This document shows, piece by piece, positions 47,949-55,986 of a stretch of 64,000 nt of DNA. The translations under genes and the position numbers were made by a program. The notes under the pieces were generated by a model, which had not been told where the DNA came from, made no database searches, and saw only the letters and a program-made list of their open reading frames with translations. The DNA is from Occallatibacter riparius (GTDB lineage Bacteria > Acidobacteriota > Terriglobia > Terriglobales > Acidobacteriaceae): positions 4,836,001-4,900,000 of the forward strand of contig NZ_CP093313.1 of the NCBI RefSeq assembly GCF_025264625.1, in the 5' to 3' direction. Every line of letters begins with the position of its first letter. Within the stretch, counting starts at the first letter, position 1.

Positions 47949-48596
47949 ATGGCTTATCAGTTCCCGCCGATCTATCCGATTCTTGATTCCTCGTTCATTC
48001 CTGCCAGCGGTCGCAGGCAGTTTCTTCACGACCTCGGCGCTGCCCTCGCGGACGCAGGCGTCACGCTTCTCGAGTACCGCAAGAAGACCGGCTCCGACGC
48101 TGAGCTCCGTTCCGATGCCGAGACTCTGCGCGCGGTCATGTCCGACGAGAGCATCCGACTCATCCTGGACGACCGCGCCGACCTCGTATGCGAGGTGGGA
48201 TTCGACGGCGTCCACGTCGACGCAGGTGATATCTCGGTTCGCGAGGCCCGAAGGATCGTTGGCCCGGGCCGCATCATCGGGACCTTCGCCGGGAGTGACG
48301 CGCTGATTCCCGGCATTCTCGACGAGCCCGCAAACTACTTCGCCATCGGTCCTGTCTTCTCGACGACCACCAAGCAGACCGACAAGAAGCCCATCGGCAT
48401 CGATGGCGTCCGTCGTCTGCGTCAGCAGGCTGGACCGGACGTGATTCTCACCGCCGCGGCGGGCATCACCCTCGACACGGCTCCGCTCGTACTCGAAGCC
48501 GGGGCATCAACCGTCGCCGTCGCAGCCGCGCTCTTCAGCGCCGCAGATCCCGCATCCGAATTCCGCCGCTGGCGCGAACGCCTGGCCGACTTCTAG
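47949..48596 (+). CDS. Thiamine phosphate synthase-like protein (ThiE/TenI family)
   Basis: 215 residues with a TIM-barrel pattern. Family segments: GVTLLEYRKKTG (substrate Arg/Lys loop), DDRADLVCEVGFDGVHVDAGDI, NYFAIGPVFSTTTK (phosphate/pyrophosphate loop) and the final AAGITLDTAPLVLEAGASTVAVAAALF. ThiE normally reads I-G-x-S-x-H after GDI; here it is IGTFAGSD without the conserved His. The loop GPVFSTTTK is intact. I start at ATG 47949; upstream sequence is open but lacks family similarity. Probable role: coupling HMP-PP and thiazole phosphate to thiamine phosphate, or a TenI-like variant. No other thi gene is nearby. Confidence 0.82.
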   Translation: MAYQFPPIYPILDSSFIPASGRRQFLHDLGAALADAGVTLLEYRKKTGSDAELRSDAETLRAVMSDESIRLILDDRADLVCEVGFDGVHVDAGDISVREARRIVGPGRIIGTFAGSDALIPGILDEPANYFAIGPVFSTTTKQTDKKPIGIDGVRRLRQQAGPDVILTAAAGITLDTAPLVLEAGASTVAVAAALFSAADPASEFRRWRERLADF

Positions 48597-48733
48597 CAGG
48601 TATCCTCCAATGACCCATCCACGTCACTAGTCTTTAGGCCGTCGCTATGGACGGATCTCACCTCTTGCGCTTACCTTGGAACCACCCCTGCACGCGAGAA
48701 AGATAAAGACATCCTGGATAGAAAAGCGTAAGA

Positions 48734-50314
48734 ATGAGCGAAGTGACGACCCCCCAAACCGTTCCCGGCACCCAGGCCGCTCCAAGCAAAAACGGCTCAA
48801 CCAAAATGGTTCAGAGCCTGGGCCTGTTCAGCTCCACGGCACTCGTCATCGGCTCCATGATCGGTTCGGGCATCTTCCTCGTCGACTCCGACATTGCCCG
48901 CGTAACCAACTCTCCGGCTCTCTACCTTGGCGCCTGGGTCGTGACCGGGGTCCTCACCATCATTGCCGCGCTCAGCTACGGCGAACTTGCCGCCATGATG
49001 CCCAAGGCCGGCGGTCAATATGTCTATCTTCGAGAGTCGCTCGGCCCGCTATGGGGTTTCCTCTACGGCTGGACACTCTTTGTCGTCATCCAGACCGGCA
49101 CCATTGCCGCGGTCTGCGTCGCATTCGGCAAGTTCCTCGGCGTCTTCTTCCCGTCCGTATCCACGACGAATTGGCTCTGGCACATCGCGCACGTGCCGCC
49201 CATCCATGTCGGCCCCATGGTCCTCGGCAACATGGACATCGGCGTAAACACCGCCAACCTTACGGGCATCGTCATCGTCTTCCTGTTGGCGTTCGTCAAC
49301 ATCTTCGGCGTCAAACTCGGCGCGCTCATCCAGAACGTCTTCACCTCGGCGAAAGCTCTCTCACTGGCCGCGCTCATCATCCTCGGCATCACCATCGGTC
49401 GCAACGCCGGCGCCATCAATTCCAACTTCGGCGCGCACTTCACCGAGTTCTGGTCGAACTCAGGCTGGCACGCTCTGCACCCCGTTCAGGTCGGCGTCGG
49501 GGGACCCATCGTCATGGTCAACCTGTTCGTCGTCCTCGCCGTCGTGCAGGTCGGATCGCTCTTCTCCTCAGACGCGTGGAACAACATCACCTTCACCGCC
49601 GGGGAAGTGAAGAACCCCAGGCGCAACATCCCGCTGTCCCTAGTCCTCGGCACTGGGTTCGTCATCACCGCTTACATCCTTGCGTCGCTTGTCTACATCA
49701 TGGTCCTGCCCATGCATGGCGACCCCAACGGCGCAACCGTCTTTACGCGCGGCGTGCAATATGCCACCGAAGATCGAGTAGCGACCGCGGCACTCAACCA
49801 GATATTCAGCTTTGGCGGAGCCAAGCTGATGGCCGCTGCCATTCTGATCTCTACGTTCGGCTGCGCCAACGGCCTCACACTGGCCGGCGCGCGCGTCTAT
49901 TACGCCATGAGCCGCGACGGCCTCTTCTTCAAGTCCGTCGGCAAGCTCAATCCGAAGTACCACACGCCTGTTGCGGGGCTCGCCGTTCAAGCCATCTGGA
50001 CAGCCGTCCTTTGCGTCTCCGGCTCTTACAGTCAGTTACTCGACTACATCATCTTTGCCGTGCTCGTCTTCTATATCCTCACCATCATCGGCTTGTTCGT
50101 TCTGCGCTTCAAATGGCCCGCCGCACCCCGCCCCTATCGAGCCCTCGGATATCCAGTTCTACCGGCCATCTATATCGTCATGGCCAGTTGGATATGTATC
50201 GTATTATTGCGGTACAAACCCCAGTACACCTGGCCGGGTCTGGTCCTCGTTCTCATTGGCATTCCCGTCTATTTCCTGTGGTCGCGGCGCGCGCCCGCAA
50301 TGCAAGAAAGCTGA
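48734..50314 (+). CDS. APC-family amino acid permease
   Basis: 526 residues with about 12 membrane segments. The unwound TM1 signature is in STALVIGSMIGSGIFLVDSDIA (G-S-G-I-F). TM6 FSSDAWNNITFTAGEVKNPRRNIP matches the L-type and polyamine/amino-acid antiporter branch of the APC superfamily. Substrate cannot be assigned. Start ATG 48734. It is followed 38 bases after its stop by a second APC permease on the same strand, so the two probably form one operon. Confidence 0.93.
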   Translation: MSEVTTPQTVPGTQAAPSKNGSTKMVQSLGLFSSTALVIGSMIGSGIFLVDSDIARVTNSPALYLGAWVVTGVLTIIAALSYGELAAMMPKAGGQYVYLRESLGPLWGFLYGWTLFVVIQTGTIAAVCVAFGKFLGVFFPSVSTTNWLWHIAHVPPIHVGPMVLGNMDIGVNTANLTGIVIVFLLAFVNIFGVKLGALIQNVFTSAKALSLAALIILGITIGRNAGAINSNFGAHFTEFWSNSGWHALHPVQVGVGGPIVMVNLFVVLAVVQVGSLFSSDAWNNITFTAGEVKNPRRNIPLSLVLGTGFVITAYILASLVYIMVLPMHGDPNGATVFTRGVQYATEDRVATAALNQIFSFGGAKLMAAAILISTFGCANGLTLAGARVYYAMSRDGLFFKSVGKLNPKYHTPVAGLAVQAIWTAVLCVSGSYSQLLDYIIFAVLVFYILTIIGLFVLRFKWPAAPRPYRALGYPVLPAIYIVMASWICIVLLRYKPQYTWPGLVLVLIGIPVYFLWSRRAPAMQES

Positions 50315-50352
50315 TTCTGATTTCGAATACTTGAGAGAGGCAGTTCCTCGTC

Positions 50353-51888
50353 ATGTCCAGACTGTTTCGAACTAAACCCATGTCGTTACTTTCGGCCGAA
50401 GCGAACGAGCAGGGCGAACATACGCTCAAGCGCTCCCTGGGTGCCGTTAACCTCATCACCTTGGGAATCGGGGCCATCATCGGAGCAGGCATCTTCGTCC
50501 TGACTGGAACCGCTGCGGCTGAAGACGCCGGTCCGGCCGTCTCCCTGAGCTTCGTTCTCGCGGGAATTACCTGTGCTTTCGCTGGACTCTGCTACGCCGA
50601 ATTCGCCTCAATCATCCCGATCGCGGGTTCCGCATACACCTACGGTTACGCCACTCTCGGTGAGTTTGTCGCCTGGATCATCGGATGGGATCTCTGCCTC
50701 GAGTACGGTTTCGGTGCGGCTACAGTTGCAGCCGGCTGGTCAGGATACCTCTCCAGTCTGCTGGCCCAGTTTCACATCTACATTCCGCCTCAGTTCACTG
50801 CCACGCCTGGCACCCAGCTTGTCTTCTTCCAGAACGAATGGATCCCGCTGAAGTCGCTGCCCATGGGTATTGATCCCACCAATCTGCAGCATGCCACCGG
50901 GCTCTTCAACCTCGTGGCCCTGCTGGCCATCCTCGCCGTCACCACCATTCTGGTCATCGGCATCAAGGAATCGGCGAATCTCAACAGCTTCATCGTCTTC
51001 GTCAAGCTCGGCGTAGTCGCCGTCTTCATCGTGCTCGGCGGATGGTTCCTCTTCCAGCATCCTCACATCGCCACGGCCAACTGGCATCCTTTCATTCCGC
51101 CCTCCGACGGGGCAGGGCATTTCGGCCTGAATGGAATCGCTATGGGTGCGGCGTCGGTCTTCTTCGCCTACATCGGCTTTGACGCAGTCTCCACCGCGGC
51201 GCAGGAAGCCCGCAATCCGCAGAAGGATATGCCCATCGGTATCCTCGGATCGCTGGTCGTCTGCACCATCCTCTACATCATCGTCTCCACCATCCTCACC
51301 GGTCTGGTGAAGTACTCCAACCTCGACGTCGCCGCTCCCGTCGCTCTTGGCATCAAGGTGACAGGAGTCGGCTGGGGCACGCTGCTCGTTGATATCGGCG
51401 CGGTTTTCGGGCTTGGCACTGTCATGCTGGTCATGCTCCTTGGCCAGTCGCGAGTCTTTTTCTCCATGTCGAAAGACGGTCTCTTGCCGAGATGGTGCTC
51501 CGACATTCACCCGCGCTTCCGTACGCCGTGGATTTCTACGATCATTGTGGGATTGGTTGTGGCTGTGATGCCGGCATTCCTCGATGTCAACGCTCTCTCG
51601 AAGCTGGTAAACATCGGTACTCTGTTGGCGTTCACGATCGTTAGTGCCGGTGTCTGGGTCCTTCGCGTCCGCGAGCCCAATTTGCCCCGCCCGTTCAAGA
51701 CTCCCTTGGTGCCGCTGGTGCCTATTCTTGGAATGATCTCGGCGCTCTTCCTGATGACCCGCCTGCCTGCCATCACCTGGGAGGTCATGATTGGATGGCT
51801 GCTCGTTGGCCTGATCATCTACTTCGGCTATTCCCGCAAGCACAGCAAAGTACAGGCGCTTCCCGAAAGCGTCGCTGCAGGCGACTGA
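50353..51888 (+). CDS. APC-family amino acid permease (CAT/YfnA-like)
   Basis: 511 residues with about 12 to 14 membrane segments. The TM1 motif GIGAIIGAGIFVLTGTAA and the TM2-3 block CYAEFASIIPIAGSAYTYGYATLGEFVAWIIGWDLCLEY are characteristic of the cationic-amino-acid-transporter branch, followed by FFAYIGFDAVSTAAQEARNPQKDMPIGI in TM6-7. The starting ATG 50353 is preceded by GAGAGAGGCAG; an internal ATG at 50380 would shorten it by nine residues. A strong terminator follows 40 bases after the stop. It is paralogous to the previous gene but from a different branch. Confidence 0.94.
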   Translation: MSRLFRTKPMSLLSAEANEQGEHTLKRSLGAVNLITLGIGAIIGAGIFVLTGTAAAEDAGPAVSLSFVLAGITCAFAGLCYAEFASIIPIAGSAYTYGYATLGEFVAWIIGWDLCLEYGFGAATVAAGWSGYLSSLLAQFHIYIPPQFTATPGTQLVFFQNEWIPLKSLPMGIDPTNLQHATGLFNLVALLAILAVTTILVIGIKESANLNSFIVFVKLGVVAVFIVLGGWFLFQHPHIATANWHPFIPPSDGAGHFGLNGIAMGAASVFFAYIGFDAVSTAAQEARNPQKDMPIGILGSLVVCTILYIIVSTILTGLVKYSNLDVAAPVALGIKVTGVGWGTLLVDIGAVFGLGTVMLVMLLGQSRVFFSMSKDGLLPRWCSDIHPRFRTPWISTIIVGLVVAVMPAFLDVNALSKLVNIGTLLAFTIVSAGVWVLRVREPNLPRPFKTPLVPLVPILGMISALFLMTRLPAITWEVMIGWLLVGLIIYFGYSRKHSKVQALPESVAAGD

Positions 51889-51927
51889 CACCGCAAGCGA
51901 CCGGCCTGGATCCACACTGGCACGACA

Positions 51928-51957
51928 ACGGCCTCCCGCAAGGGAGGCCGTCCCTTT
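51928..51957 (+). terminator. Intrinsic terminator
   Basis: ACGGCCTCCC-GCAA-GGGAGGCCGT, a perfect 10-bp stem with a GNRA-like loop, followed by CCCTTTT. Confidence 0.92.
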
Positions 51958-52069
51958 TGGTTTCCCCGGTTGACTGGGGCCCCCTTATGTCCGCTAGGCA
52001 ACTTTGTCCGGCCTCAGACGCATCCAAGCTCTCATCGCACGTGCATCTTGCGTTTTCAAGAGGTAATGG

Positions 52070-52297
52070 GTGGATTCAGAGGTGAAGTCCGCTTCAACGG
52101 GCTCAGGTCCTGCAGTGTCAGTGGGGGAACGGGTCATAATCGAGGGCTCCGATACTCAGTACGTCGTACTGAGCGTGGACCATGGAACAGGCCAGGCAGA
52201 ACTGCTGCGCCTGAACACGGGACGCATAGAAAGCAATGTCCCGCTATCGAACTTACAACGGAAGTCGGAGGCCGGGGGCGGCTCGCGTGAGCAGTGA
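52070..52297 (+). CDS. Small paralogous SH3-like protein 1
   Basis: 75 residues, soluble. Core pattern: SVGERVIIEGSDTQYVVLSVDHGTGQAELLRL. The alternation V-x-D/E-RV-x-(V/I)-EG-x-D-x-x-(F/Y)VV-x-x-V-x-x-G-x-G-x-A-(D/E)-L suggests a small beta-barrel of the SH3/KOW kind. The start is GTG 52070 with AGAGG about 10 bases upstream. The last four bases overlap the next gene (GTGA), and its protein is recognisably similar, so this is a tandem duplication. No cofactor or DNA-binding motif. Confidence 0.6.
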   Translation: MDSEVKSASTGSGPAVSVGERVIIEGSDTQYVVLSVDHGTGQAELLRLNTGRIESNVPLSNLQRKSEAGGGSREQ

Positions 52298-52512
52298 GAT
52301 TTAGCGTTCCCTTACACGAAATGAGAATGCCCCGTGTGCGCGATCGTGTGCGCGTAGAAGGACACGACGAAGTTTTTGTAGTGGCGTATGTAAACGAAGG
52401 CAGCGGTTGGGCGGATCTGGCTTGCGTCGAAAGAGTCGGCTTCCTCACCCAGGTGCCCTTGCCTTTGATTTCGCTGGCCGACGAGGACGGCTCGGCGCGT
52501 GAGGTCACATAA
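52294..52512 (+). CDS. Small paralogous SH3-like protein 2
   Basis: 72 residues, starting at GTG 52294 inside the previous gene. RVRDRVRVEGHDEVFVVAYVNEGSGWADLACV aligns with the core of the upstream protein (ERV, EG-D, VV, G-G-A, L), so the two are tandem copies. The C-terminus FLTQVPLPLISLADED is similar in length and ends hydrophilic. Start and stop overlap suggest translational coupling. Function unknown; the fold recalls the YodC-like protein at 10264. Confidence 0.6.
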   Translation: MRFSVPLHEMRMPRVRDRVRVEGHDEVFVVAYVNEGSGWADLACVERVGFLTQVPLPLISLADEDGSAREVT

Positions 52513-52715
52513 AACAGAACACAAGTGACATGAGCAACCCGTTTGGGCGCCGCGCGAGCTGCGCCCATTGTTTTTTGCCCCTTTGTGCGTTACGCCGAGC
52601 GTGACCAGCGCCAGCCGCCCCTTAACAGTCGTGTTCCAATTCCGAACCGCCGCTGCATCCACAGGCACTTGGGTGTACAGGTCGCGCCCCCATGCGCTAT
52701 CCTGACCCTTAGTCC

Positions 52716-52994
52716 ATGATCTTTTCCCGTGAATACATTGGTTACCTGGGCCGTCGCACGGTCAAGCACCTCGTTGACTCCAAGTTCATCACCACGAGCG
52801 ACTTGAAAGCGACGGAAGAGCGCGTCTCCGCAGCCCTCATAGAAGAGCTGTCTCTCGAGGACCGCATCAACGAAGAGGTGCGCATGATCCTCGAGGCCTA
52901 CTCCGAAGAAATGCGCAAATCCGGCGCCCAATACGCCGAGATGTTCAAGAAGGTAAAGGGTGAGCTCGCGCGCAAATACAAGGCGGTGCTATGA
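52716..52994 (+). CDS. DUF507 family protein, copy 1
   Basis: 92 residues, all helix: FSREYIGYLGRRTVKHLVDSKFI, SLEDRINEEVRMILEAYSEEMR and a C-terminal Lys-rich end (FKKVKGELARKYKAVL). This pattern (Leu/Glu-rich helices with a conserved I-x-E-E/EVR-x-I motif) matches DUF507, known from Acidobacteria, Deltaproteobacteria and others and usually found as tandem pairs. Function unknown. It overlaps copy 2 by four bases (ATGA). Start ATG 52716. Confidence 0.85.
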   Translation: MIFSREYIGYLGRRTVKHLVDSKFITTSDLKATEERVSAALIEELSLEDRINEEVRMILEAYSEEMRKSGAQYAEMFKKVKGELARKYKAVL

Positions 52995-53266
52995 GAATCA
53001 GCCGCGACAAGCTGAACAAGCTCGCCCACACCGTGGCCGACGCCCTCGCCGATATCGAGCAGGTCGGCTTCCTCGAGGATCGCAACACCATCCGCCAGGA
53101 AGCCCGCAAAGCCCTCGAGTCACTGCTCATGGAAGAGGCCCGCATCGACACCGCTGCCCGCGCCAAGATCGCCAGCCAGCGCAAGATCATCCTCGAAGGC
53201 TCCCAGGAGTGGGAGATCCTCTACCGCAAGTACTACAACGAGGAAGTCCGCAAACTCGGCATCTGA
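52991..53266 (+). CDS. DUF507 family protein, copy 2
   Basis: 91 residues with the same helix order as copy 1: RISRDKLNKLAHTVADALADI, then QEARKALESLLMEEARIDTAARAKIASQRKIILEGSQEWEILYRKYYNEEVRKLGI. Coupled to copy 1 through an ATGA overlap. The long charged helices suggest the two proteins form a heterodimer. A weak hairpin and T-run follow, then tRNA-Glu. Confidence 0.85.
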   Translation: MRISRDKLNKLAHTVADALADIEQVGFLEDRNTIRQEARKALESLLMEEARIDTAARAKIASQRKIILEGSQEWEILYRKYYNEEVRKLGI

Positions 53267-53277
53267 AGCGGCTACCC

Positions 53278-53311
53278 GCGCCGAAGCCCTTTGGCGCAAA
53301 CGCAGTTTTTT
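53278..53311 (+). terminator. Possible terminator after the DUF507 pair
   Basis: GCGCC-GAAGCCCTTT-GGCGC hairpin with a TTTTTT run eight bases downstream. The stem is short and the T-run detached, so efficiency is doubtful. Confidence 0.4.
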
Positions 53312-53356
53312 GTTAAAGTAAGGGAAGTGGCCTTGGGGTCATCCCCGTCAAAGTGT

Positions 53357-53431
53357 GGCGCTATCGTCTAGGGGTTAGGACGTGAGATTCTCAATCTTAA
53401 AACACGGGTTCGATTCCCGTTAGCGCTACCA
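53357..53431 (+). tRNA. tRNA-Glu (anticodon CTC)
   Basis: Acceptor GGCGCTA pairs with TAGCGCT (closing G-T wobble). Anticodon stem TGAGA/TCTTA encloses TTCTCAA with anticodon CTC. T arm ACGGG-TTCGATT-CCCGT. Discriminator A and an encoded CCA follow. It is immediately followed by a decayed integrated element, so its 3' end is the probable attachment site. Confidence 0.93.
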
Positions 53432-53541
53432 AAACACCTTCCGAAGAAGTCCAATACAGTCCAGACAATAAACTAACTCCTTTATTTGCAACGGACCGGT
53501 TCCGAGAAGGTCTGAGTGCGTTTGTTGACAGCCAGACCCAT

Positions 53542-53596
53542 CTGGGGGCAAACATTGGAGGCAACTACGGGAGCGGCTTCTCACAGTTGCCCCCAG
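53542..53596. repeat. Inverted repeat in front of the integrase remnant
   Basis: CTGGGGGCAA at 53542-53551 and TTGCCCCCAG at 53587-53596 are perfect inverted copies. They lie between the tRNA-Glu 3' end and the integrase remnant, in the place expected for arm-type recombinase binding sites. Confidence 0.5.
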
Positions 53597-53614
53597 CCTA
53601 TTGCAGAGACCCAA

Positions 53615-53775
53615 ATGCCCCTTACGGAACTACAAATCAGAAATGCCAGGCGCCTGGAGGGAAAAACTGTCAGGCTATTTGATGCCCGCGGTTCGTACCT
53701 CGAAATTTCGGCAGCGGGTGGAACCTGTGGCGACTGAAGTATCGCTATGCGGGGAAGGAAACCGTAGGTGAAATC
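53615..53775 (+). pseudogene. Frameshifted N-terminus of a tyrosine-recombinase integrase
   Basis: MPLTELQIRNARRLEGKTVR followed by LFDARGSYLEISAAGG is the N-terminal arm-binding domain (DUF4102 type) of P4-like integrases. It is broken by a frameshift near 53705-53718: the continuation NLWRLKYRYAGKE (another frame, ending near 53760) matches the next stretch of the same domain. The catalytic domain is gone; the reading frame runs directly into the XRE-regulator remnant. This is the expected debris of an integrative element next to a tRNA. Confidence 0.8.
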
Positions 53776-54538
53776 GTGCGATCTTGGCGTGAACTCAGGC
53801 GATTTAGCCAGCTGGAACTCGCTCTTGAAGCTGAGGTCTCTCAAAGGCATCTGAGCTTCATCGAAAGCGGACGTTCGGCACCATCCAGGGGAAATGGTTC
53901 TGCATTTGGCAGAACACCTGGACGTTCCTCTGAGAGAACGGAATGTGATGCTCCTCGCCGCGGGATATTCGCCCCTTTATGGCGATCGGTCATTACAGGA
54001 TCCAACGTTACTCCATGCCAAGGCTGCTCTCGAACGACTCCTAAGGGCCCATGAGCCCTATCCCGCGTTGCTCGTGGATCGGCACTGGAATTATTGTCGG
54101 TGCGAATGAGGCTCTCGCACCGTTACTCGATGGTGTCGATTCTGAGTTGCTGAAGCGCCCCGCGAGCGCCTTACGCATCAGCCTTCATCCGCGCGGACTC
54201 GCCCGAATATCGTTAACCTTGGCGAATGGCGTCAGCACTTGCTCGATCGCTTACGCCGGCAAATTCGGATTTCCCGCGACGCTGCGTTGGATACTCTCCT
54301 GAACGAGTTGAGCAATTATCCACTCAACTCCAGTGAGCAACAGAATGGTTCCGAAGGTCACTCGGCGAATGAAGTAGCGCTCCCTCTGAGATTGAAAACG
54401 CCAAACGGAGACCTATCGTTTCTCAGTACAGTGACCGTATTTGGCACCCCAATTGAGATCGAATTGTCGGAAGTGACGCTGGAAGCATTTTATCCAGCTG
54501 ATGAAAAGACCGCACAAGCTCTAGGAATTGGCAGATAG
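53767..54538 (+). pseudogene. XRE/MmyB-type transcription regulator, three frameshifts
   Basis: Four pieces in three frames together reconstruct an XRE regulator with an MmyB-like ligand domain. Piece 1 is the helix-turn-helix RSWRELRRFSQLELALEAE and VSQRHLSFIESGRSAPSR. Piece 2 contains MVLHLAEHLDVPLRERNVML and ERLLRAHEPYPALLVDRHWN. Piece 3 contains VGANEALAPLLDG. Piece 4 contains LLDRLRRQI and SFLSTVTVFGTPIEI. An extra base in a G-run near 53890, an extra T near 54095 and an indel near 54205 cause the breaks. The regulator is not functional as it stands. Family: XRE with PF17765-like C-terminal domain. Confidence 0.8.
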
Positions 54539-55288
54539 ATTTCTCCACCCGCGTAACGCTGAGGAAGGCGTGAAGTTCCAACTGCATGGTGTCCAACAAA
54601 CGGCGTATATAGCCGAGATAATCGAACTTCACTTTTATGTCGCCGCTTCCAGGTAAGCGATTTCAGATTCAGGCGGGTACCAGCCATGAGAAACAATTTG
54701 AACAGGTCGATAGCGCTCATTTTATTGTCATGGTCGCCGATCGTCGGCTGTCACCGGAGGCATCCAGCGTGAAAGCCGATGGCACACCAAAGTGATTGGG
54801 TGTACCAGAGGCTCAGGCAGAAGATAAGACCGCCGACGCCGGCGACGACCAGGCCGAGCAACGATTCGCCAACATTATTGATTGGGATTGGGGTCAGTCG
54901 TTTCTGTATGGTACGCCTGACAGTGGTGAACTCGCTAGCGGTCATCTTTTGGATTCTCGCGCTATCGGAAATCCTTTGTGGAGCGGAGGATCCACCGGGC
55001 CCGAGGGAAGCCTTCTTATGCTTCCTCTTCTCGTCGGGATCGGTTTGTCGATCTGGGCTTGGTGGGGCCGGAGACGGGGTGCGGGCTCTTGAGTGAATGT
55101 CCTCGTGCGCAAGACACGGGATATGGCGGCTGCTCCATGCAATCCAATAAATCCCGGCAGGGAATAGAGCCTGGCGAAGGGCGCACCTCTCGGTGAGAAG
55201 GTACAGTGTCGGATTGACGCCTGGACCTGATTACCAGCTTGTAGTCGATCTCTTGTTAAACGTTCAATTGGATCGGAGCGGAAGGAGT
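54539..55288. other. Non-coding stretch of the decayed element
   Basis: Apart from the CPBP fragment, this stretch has only short frames without recognisable motifs or ribosome-binding sites. Base composition is lower in GC than the flanking chromosome. The region separates the broken regulator from the intact TetR gene at 55325. Confidence 0.4.
54751..54945 (-). pseudogene. CPBP intramembrane-protease fragment
   Basis: The minus-strand frame ends PINNVGESLLGLVVAGVGGL, then IFCLSLWYTQSLWCAIGFHAG. This resembles the last conserved part of CPBP-family (CAAX-protease-like) integral membrane proteins (GE at the start, hydrophobic helix, then SLW-x-x-IG-H-x-G). The rest of the family's 200-plus residues is missing and the frame stops soon after. 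Probably debris from the integrated element; the evidence is a short segment only. Confidence 0.45.
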
Positions 55289-55317
55289 TTGACAACCATA
55301 GAGTACGGTAGTACGCT
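55289..55317 (+). promoter_or_regulatory. TetR promoter with operator AGAGTAC-N4-GTACGCT (site 1)
   Basis: TTGACA at 55289-55294 and TACGCT at 55312-55317 lie 17 bases apart and form a candidate promoter. Between and over them lies the operator AGAGTAC-GGTA-GTACGCT (55300-55317). The ATG at 55325 follows only seven bases after the -10 box and has no ribosome-binding site, so the transcript would be essentially leaderless. Binding at the operator would block RNA polymerase, as expected for autorepression. Confidence 0.65.
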
Positions 55318-55324
55318 ATCAAGC

Positions 55325-55906
55325 ATGCGGTACTCTCAGGAACACAAAGCAAAGAACCACGAGAATATCCTTTCCGTTGCTGCTCGTTCTTTTCGCGAGC
55401 ATGGCGCCGATATCAGCGGTATCGGAACCGTGATGAAGAAGGTCGGCCTGACGAAAGGTGGCTTCTACCGGCATTTCGAGAGCAAGGATGATCTGTTCGT
55501 CGAAGCTGTGACGCGAGCCTTCGACGAGATGGGAAATGGCATGGTGGAAGCTGCAGAGTCCGCACCGAAAGGCCACGCTTTGCGAGCCATGATTGAGCGA
55601 TACCTAAGTATGCGGCATGCGAATTCACCGGGTTCGGGTTGTGTCGTTTCTGCGTTAGGGCCGGAACTCGCGCGGAAGCCTGTCTCGGTGCGAAGAAGGG
55701 TGGAGGCATCGTTGGACGCGTATCGCGAGCGGTTGTTGCCATTCATTCCCGGTCGAAGTCGAGAAGAAAGACTTGCCAAGTGCAGGTTGTTGTTTTCAAG
55801 CATGGCCGGTGTGTTGATGATGGTCCGAATTACTTCGGACCCTCAACTTCGCGAGCAGAGATTGAACGAAGCAAAGGAATTCTTTATCCGAAGCTTCGCG
55901 GAGTAA
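55325..55906 (+). CDS. TetR-family regulator, autoregulated
   Basis: 193 residues. MRYSQEHKAKNHENILSVAARSFREHGADISGIGTVMKKVGLTKGGFYRHFESKDDLFVEAV is the NemR/AcrR-like TetR domain (helix-turn-helix with GFYRHF). The C-terminal domain carries GCVVSALGPELARKP; a Gly-Cys at this position is conserved in the subgroup that senses reactive electrophiles or quinones, which is inference here. ATG 55325 sits directly behind operator site 1. Four related sites across 55.3-63.9 kb suggest that it controls the exported-protein genes downstream. Confidence 0.93.
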   Translation: MRYSQEHKAKNHENILSVAARSFREHGADISGIGTVMKKVGLTKGGFYRHFESKDDLFVEAVTRAFDEMGNGMVEAAESAPKGHALRAMIERYLSMRHANSPGSGCVVSALGPELARKPVSVRRRVEASLDAYRERLLPFIPGRSREERLAKCRLLFSSMAGVLMMVRITSDPQLREQRLNEAKEFFIRSFAE

Positions 55907-55923
55907 TTTTGTTGACTCAATAA

Positions 55924-55941
55924 AGAGTACGATCGTACGCG
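55924..55941 (+). promoter_or_regulatory. Operator AGAGTAC-N4-GTACGCG (site 2)
   Basis: AGAGTAC-GATC-GTACGCG with TTGACT at 55912-55917, giving the same promoter geometry as site 1. It lies 46 bases before the ATG of the gene at 55987. Confidence 0.6.
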
Positions 55942-55986
55942 ATGATGGAGACCTACTAACATTCCCCGAACCGAGAGGTAAACCTG

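Noticed and set aside
48676..50334. 552-codon plus-strand frame overlapping the first APC permease
   Set aside because: Its protein is an Arg/His/Pro-rich frame-shadow without membrane segments; the permease frame has all APC motifs.
53403..53431. A second copy of the tRNA-Glu 3' end as the far attachment site
   Set aside because: I found no matching repeat further right in the window; it may lie beyond the edge or be lost.
54796..55092. Plus-strand frame opposite the CPBP fragment
   Set aside because: It is the mirror of the minus-strand fragment, with no start signal or family resemblance of its own.
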